In this document: positions 1 through 6,658 of the stretch, one piece after another
Numbering within the stretch: the first letter of the stretch is position 1
How the letters are laid out: every line of letters starts with the position of its first letter
Source: Chloroflexi bacterium TMED70
Lineage (GTDB): Bacteria; Chloroflexota; Dehalococcoidia; Lucifugimonadales; Lucifugimonadaceae
DNA length: 8,772 bases
Direction: 5' to 3'
Assembly: GCA_002171675.1 (NCBI GenBank)
Contig: NHDX01000011.1
Coordinates: forward strand, 1 to 8,772
Notes under the pieces: generated by a model
What the model was told of the DNA's origin: nothing
The model's database searches: none
What the model saw: the letters and a program-made list of their open reading frames with translations, nothing else
Program-made: the position numbers and the translations under genes

Positions 1-596
1 TTGTTTCAGCAATTTTAGGTAGAGCATTCAAACATACAAATGATGATAAATATGTTCAATTCATTGCTTCTCATATTTTAGAATCACCGCTCCACAAAAG
101 TAATGGTATATATATTCATTCTAAAATTGCTCCATTCACTTGGGGACGAGGGAATGGTTTTGCAACTTATGGAGCTACAGAGGCTCTTAAATACATCCCA
201 GATTCAACAATTAAGAATGAAATTATTTCGAAGCATTCCTTTCATATTAGTAATTTACTAAAATATCAAAGCCCAAATGGTGCATGGAGGCAGATTATTG
301 ATGATGAAAATTCATATGAAGAACTTACATCAACATGTATGATTGGATATTCAATTGCAACAGGAATTAAACTAGGATATCTTTCTGAAACATATATGGA
401 AAATCTTGAAAAAGCCTGGGATTTTGTCGATAATAACATAGAAAATACAGGTGTCGTTCATGAATCATGCACCGGTACAGGATCACTTGAATCTTTAAAT
501 GATTATCTGATTAGAAAAAGAGAAAATGGATTTGATAATAGAGGCGGGTCTTTAGCTGCATGGTTCTTAGTTTCACTTTATGAATTGGAGGGATAA
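1..596 (+). CDS. Glycoside hydrolase family 88/105-type unsaturated uronyl hydrolase, C-terminal part (5' end outside window)
   Basis: The reading frame is open from base 3 to the TAA at 594-596, giving 197 codons. The ATG at 339 is internal, because conserved protein continues upstream of it. The fragment carries WGRGNGFATYGATEAL (from base 141) and GAWRQIIDD followed by SYEELTSTCMIGYSIATGI (from base 279). These are the hallmark blocks of the (alpha/alpha)6-barrel hydrolases of the YteR/GH105 and GH88 type. Members of these families remove the unsaturated uronic acid left on oligosaccharides by polysaccharide lyases, by hydrating the double bond. Family proteins are usually about 340-380 residues, so roughly the first half is missing, including the expected catalytic aspartate. 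A signal peptide therefore cannot be judged. The next gene starts on the last base of this stop codon, which suggests a shared transcript and coupled translation. The exact polysaccharide (pectin, ulvan, glycosaminoglycan or other) is unknown. Confidence 0.78.
   Translation, partial: VSAILGRAFKHTNDDKYVQFIASHILESPLHKSNGIYIHSKIAPFTWGRGNGFATYGATEALKYIPDSTIKNEIISKHSFHISNLLKYQSPNGAWRQIIDDENSYEELTSTCMIGYSIATGIKLGYLSETYMENLEKAWDFVDNNIENTGVVHESCTGTGSLESLNDYLIRKRENGFDNRGGSLAAWFLVSLYELEG
587..592 (+). promoter_or_regulatory. Shine-Dalgarno site for the GMC oxidoreductase gene
   Basis: GGAGGG lies within the last codons of the hydrolase gene and ends three bases before the ATG at 596. It complements the anti-Shine-Dalgarno end of 16S rRNA. 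It supports the ATG at 596 as the true start although that ATG overlaps the upstream stop (TAATG). The spacing is at the short end, which fits reinitiation by ribosomes finishing the upstream gene. Confidence 0.7.
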
Positions 597-2134
597 TGTC
601 TAATATTTTTGATACTGTAATTGTTGGTTCAGGATCTGCTGGCTCAATTTTAGCAAATAGGCTTTCTGAAGATACTAGTAGAAATATTTTACTTATTGAA
701 GCTGGTAATGATTATAGCAATTTAGAATCTATACCAGAAAACGTATATTATGGTCATGGAAACTTAGAAATGCCAGCTTCTCAAGAGTTAGACCCTCATA
801 ATTGGGCATATAAAGGCGAGAGTACTAAAGATGGCCCATTTATCAGAATTCCCAGAGGAAAGGTTATAGGAGGCTCTTCATCGATTAATGCTCAAATTCT
901 TCTTAGAGGCGTAAGAGAAGATTATGACAGATGGGCTGAATTTGGAAATGAACATTGGTCTTTTGAAAAAGTACTTCCATACTTTAAGAAATTTGAAAAT
1001 GATATAGATTATTCCAATGAAGATTATCATGGGAATTCAGGATACATCAAAGTAAAAAGAGTCCCTGAGCAAGAATGGGATGATGTGCATAGAGCTTTTT
1101 ACAACTCTTGTGTTGACTATGGTTTTCCGGCATGTCCAGATCATAACAAACCTGATTCAACAGGAGTTGGTCCATTAGGATTCAATCAAATTGATGGAGT
1201 AAGACAAAGTACTTCAATTACCTATTTAGCTGATATAAGGCATAGACCAAATTTAAATATTAAGAGTAATGCATACGTAAAAAAAATAATATTTGAGGGA
1301 ACCAAAGCTATTGGTCTAGAGTTAGAATCAAATAATCAGAAATTTAATATTTATTCTGATGATATTATTATTTCTGCTGGAGCTATAGAATCACCAAAAT
1401 TGTTATTGAATTCTGGAGTTGGTGATCCTGAAAAATTTATAAAACATGGCATTAATCCAGTAATTGATTTACCTGGTGTAGGAAAGAATTTAAGGGATCA
1501 TCCGATGTTATATGTTGCTTGGGAACCTACAGAGGGTTATACAAACCCCAAAACTAATTATTCAAGAGTTGCAATGGGTCTTAGATATACATCTAATAAT
1601 TCAAATTTTATAAATGACATGATTGTATATATGAACTCAAGTACAAGAAACAATGGAAACCCTGAGGTCCCCGAGGGAATTAAGGCCAACCTAACTCTTA
1701 ATCTTGAAGAAAGCTCTGGTGAAGTTTTCTTAAACGATGACAATCCTGATGATTATCCTAAATTATCTTACAACTATCTTAGTACTGAAAATGATATAAA
1801 CAGATTTATAGAAGGTATTAAAATTTTAGAGAAAATTGGAGAACATAATGAATTCCAAAAATATGTTGGCGAAATGCTCCATCCCGATATAAGTATAAGA
1901 AAAGATGATAAACTACTAAAAAAATGGTTGCATGGAAAGATGGTTACAGGGCACCATAGTAGTGGAACTTGTAAAATGGGCAATGACCCTTTAGCAGTTG
2001 TTGATCAATCAGGTTCAGTTATAGGAGCACAAAATCTTAAAGTGGTTGATGCATCAATAATGCCAGACTGCATAAGAGCAAATACAAATGCAACAGTAAT
2101 GCTTATTGCTGAAAGAATAATAGATTTATGGTAA
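596..2134 (+). CDS. GMC-family FAD-dependent alcohol dehydrogenase (choline dehydrogenase-like)
   Basis: This 512-residue flavoprotein should oxidise an alcohol or sugar hydroxyl to a carbonyl, passing electrons to FAD. Residues 8-25 form the Rossmann FAD site with GSGSAG (G11, G13, G16), and the ribose-binding acid is in LIEAG (33-37). GMC signature 1 lies at 88-105 (GKVIGGSSSINAQILLRG) and signature 2 at 262-276 (GAIESPKLLLNSGVG). The C-terminal active site holds H454 in GHHSSGTCKMG and N498 in ANTNATVMLIAE, matching the His/Asn pair of choline oxidase and BetA. Residue 97 is Ile where choline oxidase has its flavin-linking His, so FAD is probably non-covalent, as in BetA. There is no signal peptide or membrane segment, so the enzyme is likely cytoplasmic. 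Length is typical for the family at the short end. The start overlaps the hydrolase stop by one base, and a TPP enzyme follows after 12 bases. The substrate cannot be read from the sequence; neighbours point to a sugar derivative rather than choline. Confidence 0.9.
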   Translation: MSNIFDTVIVGSGSAGSILANRLSEDTSRNILLIEAGNDYSNLESIPENVYYGHGNLEMPASQELDPHNWAYKGESTKDGPFIRIPRGKVIGGSSSINAQILLRGVREDYDRWAEFGNEHWSFEKVLPYFKKFENDIDYSNEDYHGNSGYIKVKRVPEQEWDDVHRAFYNSCVDYGFPACPDHNKPDSTGVGPLGFNQIDGVRQSTSITYLADIRHRPNLNIKSNAYVKKIIFEGTKAIGLELESNNQKFNIYSDDIIISAGAIESPKLLLNSGVGDPEKFIKHGINPVIDLPGVGKNLRDHPMLYVAWEPTEGYTNPKTNYSRVAMGLRYTSNNSNFINDMIVYMNSSTRNNGNPEVPEGIKANLTLNLEESSGEVFLNDDNPDDYPKLSYNYLSTENDINRFIEGIKILEKIGEHNEFQKYVGEMLHPDISIRKDDKLLKKWLHGKMVTGHHSSGTCKMGNDPLAVVDQSGSVIGAQNLKVVDASIMPDCIRANTNATVMLIAERIIDLW

Positions 2135-2140
2135 GAGGAG
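2135..2140 (+). promoter_or_regulatory. Shine-Dalgarno site for the TPP enzyme gene
   Basis: GAGGAG lies directly after the GMC stop codon and six bases before the ATG at 2147, an ideal spacing. It fixes the start of the TPP enzyme and shows that genes inside this operon use conventional Shine-Dalgarno initiation. Confidence 0.8.
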
Positions 2141-2146
2141 ATAAAA

Positions 2147-3805
2147 ATGAGTAAAATTTCTGGTGGAGATGCACTAATAAGTTCTTTAGAAAGAGAAGGT
2201 GTTGAAGTTATATTTGGCCTTCCAGGTGTTCAAATGTATGGTGTAGTTGATGCCTTAAGAAGAAATAAAAATATAAAAATGATCGTACCTAGACATGAAC
2301 AGGCGACCTCTTATATGGCAGATGGCTATGCAAGAGCGAGTCGAGGAATTGGAGTTGCAATGGTTGTTCCTGGTCCTGGTTTATATAATGCTGCTGCAGG
2401 TTTATCTACTGCATATTCTTCAAATTCAAGAGTACTTATGATAGCAGGACAAATTCCTAGAGCAACTATTGGTAAGGACATGGGTGGTCTACATGAAGTT
2501 AATGACCAGTTAGAAACCATAAAGCCAGTAACAAAATTTCAAAAGAGATTATTAAGACCTCATGAGATTCCACAAGGTGTTTCAGAAGCTTTCAGTCAAC
2601 TTAAAAATGGAAGACCAAGGCCAGTTGAGATAGAGATGCCTCCTGAAACAATGGTTGAGAGTGAAGAAGTTCAATTACTTGAAGCATCAACATTTGAAAG
2701 AACCCAACCAAATAATGATGCAATTGCTGAAGCTGTAAAACTAATAGTAAGTGCTAAGAATCCTTTGATCTATGCTGGAACAGGAGTTATAAGATCTGAA
2801 GCTGAAGATGAACTTAAAGAACTTACAGAACTGACTAACATACCAGTAATTACAAGTGCCGCTGCAAAAGGGGTTATATCAGATGAGCATCCTAATTCTT
2901 TAGGTTCTGGATTAACTGGTGAAGGTCAAATAAAAGAGTTAATGGAGAAAAGTGACTTAATAATAATTTTAGGATCAAGATTTGCAATAAGATATCCAGC
3001 TGCTGAAAATACAAAAAAAATTCAAGTAGAGATAGATGAATCAGAAATAGGAAAATTTCATAAAGATGTACTTCCTGTTATTGGTGATGCAAAAGTTTCA
3101 ATTAAAAAAATCATTGAAGGTACAAAACAAATGGGTGGTACAAATTTAGACTCCCCAGCTGCAGAAGTAAAGAGAATTAGAGACATACTTGATTCTGGTG
3201 CTGAAGGATTACACCCTCAACACGAGATACTTAATTCTTTAAGAGATGGAATGCCTAGAGAAACGATTTCAGTTTGGGATATGACACAAATGGGATATTA
3301 TTCTAGAGCTGCATTTAAAACATATAATACTTCAACTTACTTTGATTCAGGTTATTCTGGAAACTTAGGTTGGGCTTTTCCAACTGCTATAGGAGCAAAA
3401 GTAGCTAAACCTGATACTCCAGTTGTATCTGTTTCTGGAGACGGTGGATTTATGTATAACGTGCAAGAACTTTCAACAGCAGTAAAATATGGAATTAATA
3501 TTGTTGGAGTAATATTCAATGATGGCTATTACGGAAACGTGAGAAGAGATCTTGAGTTAGATTGGGGTGGAGATTACGAAACCAGTTTTGTAAATCCTGA
3601 TTTTGCTAAAATGGCTGAGACTTATGGTGCTAAAGGAATTACTGTTAATGATCCTACCAAAGTCAATGAAGCTATAGAAGAAGCTATTGCTGCAAAGAAA
3701 CCAACATTGATAGATGTAAATATGATTGATACTAATGAAGTACCAAGGCCATTTGCTGGAAGAGCTCCATGGACTTTACCTCATGATGAATTATTAGATG
3801 AGTAA
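2147..3805 (+). CDS. Thiamine-diphosphate-dependent enzyme, acetolactate synthase large-subunit-like
   Basis: This 552-residue enzyme has the three-domain layout of the acetolactate synthase/benzoylformate decarboxylase superfamily. The pyrimidine-binding domain is at about 1-170, with the catalytic Glu51 in PRHEQATSYMADGYAR. A central domain is at about 190-325, and the pyrophosphate-binding domain is at about 375-525. The ThDP/metal motif starts at GDGG (431-434) and ends at N458-D459 in IFNDGYYGN, so the usual NN is ND here. Such enzymes decarboxylate or ligate 2-keto acids. The call as true acetolactate synthase is doubtful: no ilvN regulatory subunit or other branched-chain gene follows, and the gene sits behind a sugar hydrolase and an alcohol dehydrogenase. 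A carboligase, lyase or decarboxylase acting on a sugar-derived keto acid or aldehyde is equally possible. There is no signal peptide, so it is probably cytoplasmic. It appears to be the last gene of the operon. Confidence 0.88.
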   Translation: MSKISGGDALISSLEREGVEVIFGLPGVQMYGVVDALRRNKNIKMIVPRHEQATSYMADGYARASRGIGVAMVVPGPGLYNAAAGLSTAYSSNSRVLMIAGQIPRATIGKDMGGLHEVNDQLETIKPVTKFQKRLLRPHEIPQGVSEAFSQLKNGRPRPVEIEMPPETMVESEEVQLLEASTFERTQPNNDAIAEAVKLIVSAKNPLIYAGTGVIRSEAEDELKELTELTNIPVITSAAAKGVISDEHPNSLGSGLTGEGQIKELMEKSDLIIILGSRFAIRYPAAENTKKIQVEIDESEIGKFHKDVLPVIGDAKVSIKKIIEGTKQMGGTNLDSPAAEVKRIRDILDSGAEGLHPQHEILNSLRDGMPRETISVWDMTQMGYYSRAAFKTYNTSTYFDSGYSGNLGWAFPTAIGAKVAKPDTPVVSVSGDGGFMYNVQELSTAVKYGINIVGVIFNDGYYGNVRRDLELDWGGDYETSFVNPDFAKMAETYGAKGITVNDPTKVNEAIEEAIAAKKPTLIDVNMIDTNEVPRPFAGRAPWTLPHDELLDE

Positions 3806-3818
3806 ACTTTTTTTATAA

Positions 3819-3861
3819 ATTTCACTATAAAGTTAATCAGAGTTATTATTTATGGTGAAGT
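3819..3861 (+). terminator. Imperfect hairpin after the sugar operon; possible terminator, 3' end structure or operator
   Basis: Bases 3819-3831 pair with 3849-3861 over 13 positions. Eleven are Watson-Crick and two are G-U (3820/3860 and 3826/3854). After a two-base bulge (3832-3833), TAAT at 3834-3837 pairs with ATTA at 3845-3848, closing a seven-base loop. Both wobble pairs work only in + strand RNA, which fits a structure at the 3' end of the operon transcript. It lacks a following T-run (T-rich sequence lies before it, at 3808-3814), so it is not a textbook intrinsic terminator. Its right arm abuts a TATAAT at 3861, so it could instead be a DNA dyad controlling lepA. Confidence 0.35.
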
Positions 3862-3866
3862 ATAAT
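3861..3866 (+). promoter_or_regulatory. Candidate -10 box upstream of lepA
   Basis: A perfect TATAAT lies 37 bases before the lepA ATG, in a 98-base gap between operon and lepA. I see no convincing -35 hexamer 16-18 bases upstream and no extended TGn element, so this is a weak promoter candidate in AT-rich DNA. It competes with the closer TAATAT at 3893. Confidence 0.3.
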
Positions 3867-3892
3867 AAAACTTAGGTATTACTCAAATAAAA

Positions 3893-3898
3893 TAATAT
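3893..3898 (+). promoter_or_regulatory. -10-like hexamer at leaderless distance from lepA
   Basis: TAATAT ends five bases before the lepA ATG. A transcript started at the usual distance from this box would begin at or next to the A of ATG. The lepA start is pinned by an in-frame TGA directly before it, and no Shine-Dalgarno sequence is present, which makes leaderless initiation plausible. TANNNT matches are common in AT-rich DNA, so this alone proves little. Confidence 0.35.
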
Positions 3899-3903
3899 TC
3901 TGA

Positions 3904-5709
3904 ATGAACGTTAGAAACTTTTCTATAATTGCTCATATTGATCATGGTAAGTCTACTTTAGCAGATAGATTTATTGAACTGACTAAAACAATATCTGACA
4001 GAAATCTTAAAAATCAGGTTTTAGACACAATGGATCTTGAAAGAGAAAGAGGGATTACTATTAAGGCTCAAACAATTCAGTTAAATTATTTATCTAAAGG
4101 TAACGAATATGTATTGAACTTAATTGATACTCCAGGTCATGTAGATTTTACATATGAAGTTTCTCGTTCACTTGCTGCATGCGAAGGTGCTCTTCTTTTG
4201 ATAGATGCAACTCAAGGTGTACAAGCTCAAACTATTTCGACTGTTTATCAAGCATTTGATCAAAATTTGCAAATTATCCCAGTAATAAATAAGATAGATT
4301 CCCCTCTAGCAGAGACTGATAAAATCATTCAAGAAGTAACTGATATTTTAGGTTTTAATGAGGATGAGATTCTAAAGGTTTCAGCTAAGGACGGGACAGG
4401 TGTAAAAGAATTATTAGAGGAAATAATTGAGAAAATACCTCCACCTGATAACGATAATTCAAATAACTTAAAAGCTTTAATATTTGATTCAAAATATGAT
4501 TCTTATAAAGGTGCTATTGCATATGTAAAAATTGTTAGTGGCGAAGTAACTAAAGGTCAAAAAATTTATTTTAAGAATACAAAATCACAGCAAGAAGCTC
4601 TAGATATTGGTTTCCTTAAGCCAAATGAAGTTTCATCAAGTATCTTAAGTACAGGTTACGTTGGATATATAGAAACTGGTATAAAAAATCTTAAGGATAT
4701 TAAAGTCGGAGATACAATAACAAGTATTGATAATAAAGATGATTCACCTCTTCTAGGATATAAGGAATCTGTACCAACAGTTTACACAGGTTTATATCCT
4801 GTAGATTCAGATAAATATCAAGACTTGAGAGATGCTCTTGATAAGCTGTATCTTAATGATCCAAGTTTAGTTTATGAACCGGAAACATCAGCTGCTTTAG
4901 GTTTTGGTTATAGATGTGGTTTTCTTGGAATGCTTCATATGGAGATTATTCAAGAAAGGTTAGAAAGAGAGTATGACTTAGAACTTATAACTACTGCTCC
5001 TAGTGTTACTCATACCGTTTTTTTAAAGTCAGGTGAAGTCACTAGAATACAAAATCCATCCGAATGGCCTGAGCCACACTTAATTGATCAAATAACTGAA
5101 CCATGGGTTAAGACGACTATTATAACTCCTGATGAATTTATTGGTAAAGTAACTGAATTTTTATCATCTAAACGAGGTGAATTCGGGCAGATTGATTATA
5201 TCCAAAATTCTAAAAACCTTAATTCTCAAAGAGTTATTATTACTCACTATTTACCATTATCAGAAATTTTAGTTGATTTCTTTGATGGACTAAAATCTTG
5301 TTCATCAGGATATGCATCAATGGATTATGAAATTTTAGACGAAAGAAAAGCTAATTTGGTAAAACTTGATGTTCTAGTAAATCATGAAAATGTAGATTCT
5401 TTATCTTTGATTACTGAAAAAAGTAAAGCTCCATACAAAGGAAGAGAACTTGTTAGTAAATTAAAAGAATTGATTCCTAGGCAAATGTTTCAAGTACCGG
5501 TCCAAGCTGCTATAGGTGGGAAAATAGTTGCAAGAGAAAATATTAGTGCATTGAGAAAAAATGTTTTAGCAAAATGTTATGGTGGAGATATTACTAGAAA
5601 AAGAAAATTATTAGAGCAACAAGCTAAGGGTAAGAAAAGAAGAATGAAAATGATTGGTTCAGTTGAGGTACCCCAAGAAGCTTTTATGGCTGTTCTTAAA
5701 CTAGACTAG
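3904..5709 (+). CDS. lepA: Elongation factor 4 (LepA), ribosome back-translocation GTPase
   Basis: This 601-residue protein is full length for LepA, which is about 600. LepA is a conserved translational GTPase that binds the ribosome and acts on stalled or mis-translocated complexes. The G motifs are all present: AHIDHGKST (10-18), RGITIK (49-54), DTPGH (75-79), NKID (129-132) and SAK (160-162). The barrel, EF-G-like domains and the LepA-specific C-terminal domain follow, ending in the hallmark KKRRMKMIGSVEVPQEAFMAVL, which separates LepA from EF-G and BipA. The start is certain: the N-terminus MNVRNFSIIAHIDHGKST aligns with the family, and a TGA stop directly precedes the ATG in frame. No Shine-Dalgarno sequence is visible. 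The gene is monocistronic here, following a divergent metabolic operon and converging with galU, with which it shares four bases at the stop codons. Confidence 0.98.
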   Translation: MNVRNFSIIAHIDHGKSTLADRFIELTKTISDRNLKNQVLDTMDLERERGITIKAQTIQLNYLSKGNEYVLNLIDTPGHVDFTYEVSRSLAACEGALLLIDATQGVQAQTISTVYQAFDQNLQIIPVINKIDSPLAETDKIIQEVTDILGFNEDEILKVSAKDGTGVKELLEEIIEKIPPPDNDNSNNLKALIFDSKYDSYKGAIAYVKIVSGEVTKGQKIYFKNTKSQQEALDIGFLKPNEVSSSILSTGYVGYIETGIKNLKDIKVGDTITSIDNKDDSPLLGYKESVPTVYTGLYPVDSDKYQDLRDALDKLYLNDPSLVYEPETSAALGFGYRCGFLGMLHMEIIQERLEREYDLELITTAPSVTHTVFLKSGEVTRIQNPSEWPEPHLIDQITEPWVKTTIITPDEFIGKVTEFLSSKRGEFGQIDYIQNSKNLNSQRVIITHYLPLSEILVDFFDGLKSCSSGYASMDYEILDERKANLVKLDVLVNHENVDSLSLITEKSKAPYKGRELVSKLKELIPRQMFQVPVQAAIGGKIVARENISALRKNVLAKCYGGDITRKRKLLEQQAKGKKRRMKMIGSVEVPQEAFMAVLKLD

Positions 5710-6542
5710 TAATCATCAAGAATCAATTTCGAGTTTTTCATAAAGAAATTTGAAGCTCTAACGATTCCACGAGTATTGCCTGTATCAAAATGGTAACCTT
5801 CTAATAATTTCCCTGATACTGGAGTAGTATTTATAGAACTCATCATTGCATCAGTTACATTGATTTCTTTATCAGACTCATCTAGTATTTCGTCAAATAT
5901 GGAGTACTCAAATATATATCTTCCTAAAATGCCTATGTTAGATGGAGCATCTGATATTTTTGGCTTTTCAATTAATTGATTAATCTTAAATCTATCTTTA
6001 TCTTCCGTATATCCAACTATACCTTTTTTCTCTATTTCGTTATTTTTTAATTTATTTAAACCTATTACATTGCCACCATGCTTGTCATAAACTATTTTTA
6101 GTTGCCCTAGTGCATTAGGTTTTGCAAAAATTAAGTCATCTGGAAGAATTACGGCAAAAGGATTATCGCCTATAATTCGTTTTGTTAGCTTAATAGCATG
6201 ACCTACCCCAAGAGGTTTTTCTTGTAATAGAAATCTAATATCGGCTAAAGATGTTATTTTATTTTGATCTTCTAGTAAATTATTTTCACCTTGTAACTTT
6301 AATGCATTATTTAGATTAGAGTTTTCTGTAAAATATGACCTAATAGCATCCATTCCATCACCAATGATAATTAGAATATTTTCTATACCAAGATTAGTTG
6401 CTTCCGTAACTGCAAAATGAATTAGGGGGTAATTACCAACTGGTAGCATTGCTTTTGGAATAGACCTTGTTACAGGAAGAAGTCTTGTGCCCAAACCAGC
6501 ACAAGGAATGACAGCCCAATTTAGTTTAGAGTTAGTGGTCAT
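5706..6542 (-). CDS. galU: UTP-glucose-1-phosphate uridylyltransferase-like nucleotidyltransferase
   Basis: This 278-residue protein should make UDP-glucose from UTP and glucose-1-phosphate, feeding cell-surface polysaccharide and glycolipid synthesis in the cytoplasm. The nucleotide-binding loop AGLGTRLLPVTRSIPK (15-30), QEKPLGVGHAI (107-117), VILPDDL with the metal-binding Asp (131-137), IEKPK (191-195), APSNIGILGRYIF (199-211) and FDTGN (252-256) follow GalU order. It departs from the family at several usually conserved spots: PKAMLP where PKEMLP is usual, KKGIV where a YGV/YGI is usual (172-176), and NTRGIVRA in place of a GY-containing segment (256-263). A GalU paralogue acting on a related sugar phosphate is therefore possible. 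The ATG is pinned by an in-frame TAA at -6 to -4, and no Shine-Dalgarno sequence is seen. The stop codon overlaps the convergent lepA stop. Confidence 0.85.
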   Translation of the reverse strand: MTTNSKLNWAVIPCAGLGTRLLPVTRSIPKAMLPVGNYPLIHFAVTEATNLGIENILIIIGDGMDAIRSYFTENSNLNNALKLQGENNLLEDQNKITSLADIRFLLQEKPLGVGHAIKLTKRIIGDNPFAVILPDDLIFAKPNALGQLKIVYDKHGGNVIGLNKLKNNEIEKKGIVGYTEDKDRFKINQLIEKPKISDAPSNIGILGRYIFEYSIFDEILDESDKEINVTDAMMSSINTTPVSGKLLEGYHFDTGNTRGIVRASNFFMKNSKLILDDY

Positions 6543-6658
6543 AAATTAACTTATCAACAAAGTTATTTTAATGATAAATCAAAAGCTTCAAATATCAAAA
6601 TTTTTTATATGAAAATGTACTAAAATTTTATTAGAATAACGTAAAACGGAATATTATT
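6543..6658. promoter_or_regulatory. Divergent promoter region between galU and the enolase-superfamily gene
   Basis: This 116-base, very AT-rich gap must hold the start signals for both divergent genes. It contains TAAAATTTTA (6621-6630), a ten-base palindrome flanked by CTAA/TTAG (6620-6623, 6631-6634). Its first half, TAAAAT, could also serve as a -10 box for the rightward gene. ATCAAAA occurs twice (6578-6584 and 6594-6600). A weak CGGA (6647-6650) lies eight bases before the rightward ATG. No -35 box is convincing on either strand, so individual elements remain uncertain. Confidence 0.45.
6548..6553 (-). promoter_or_regulatory. galU: -10-like hexamer at leaderless distance from galU
   Basis: On the - strand TAAGTT ends five bases before the galU ATG, the same spacing as TAATAT before lepA. 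A TTATCA with four of six matches to TTGACA lies about 18 bases further upstream. The gene lacks a Shine-Dalgarno sequence and its start is pinned by an in-frame stop, so leaderless initiation is plausible. The hexamer is a poor match to TATAAT. Confidence 0.3.

Noticed and set aside
339..596. Complete 85-residue gene starting at ATG 339
   Set aside because: The frame is open and shows conserved GH105-type motifs from base 3 onward, so this ATG is an internal methionine of a larger truncated gene.
1558..1983. Two short - strand reading frames opposite the GMC gene (1558-1743 and 1774-1983)
   Set aside because: They lie wholly antisense to a well-conserved coding region, show no family motif, and have no separate ribosome site or spacing; they are frame shadows.
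2326..2520. Short - strand reading frame opposite the TPP enzyme
   Set aside because: It is antisense to the conserved cofactor domain and its translation is low-complexity and unlike any protein I know.
3806..3903. Small gene in the gap before lepA
   Set aside because: The 98 bases hold stops in all frames and no start with a ribosome site; only the hairpin and promoter-like boxes are supported.
6621..6630. TAAAATTTTA palindrome as a specific operator
   Set aside because: Ten-base A/T palindromes are expected by chance in DNA this AT-rich, and there is no second copy that would suggest a binding site; kept only as part of the divergent promoter entry.
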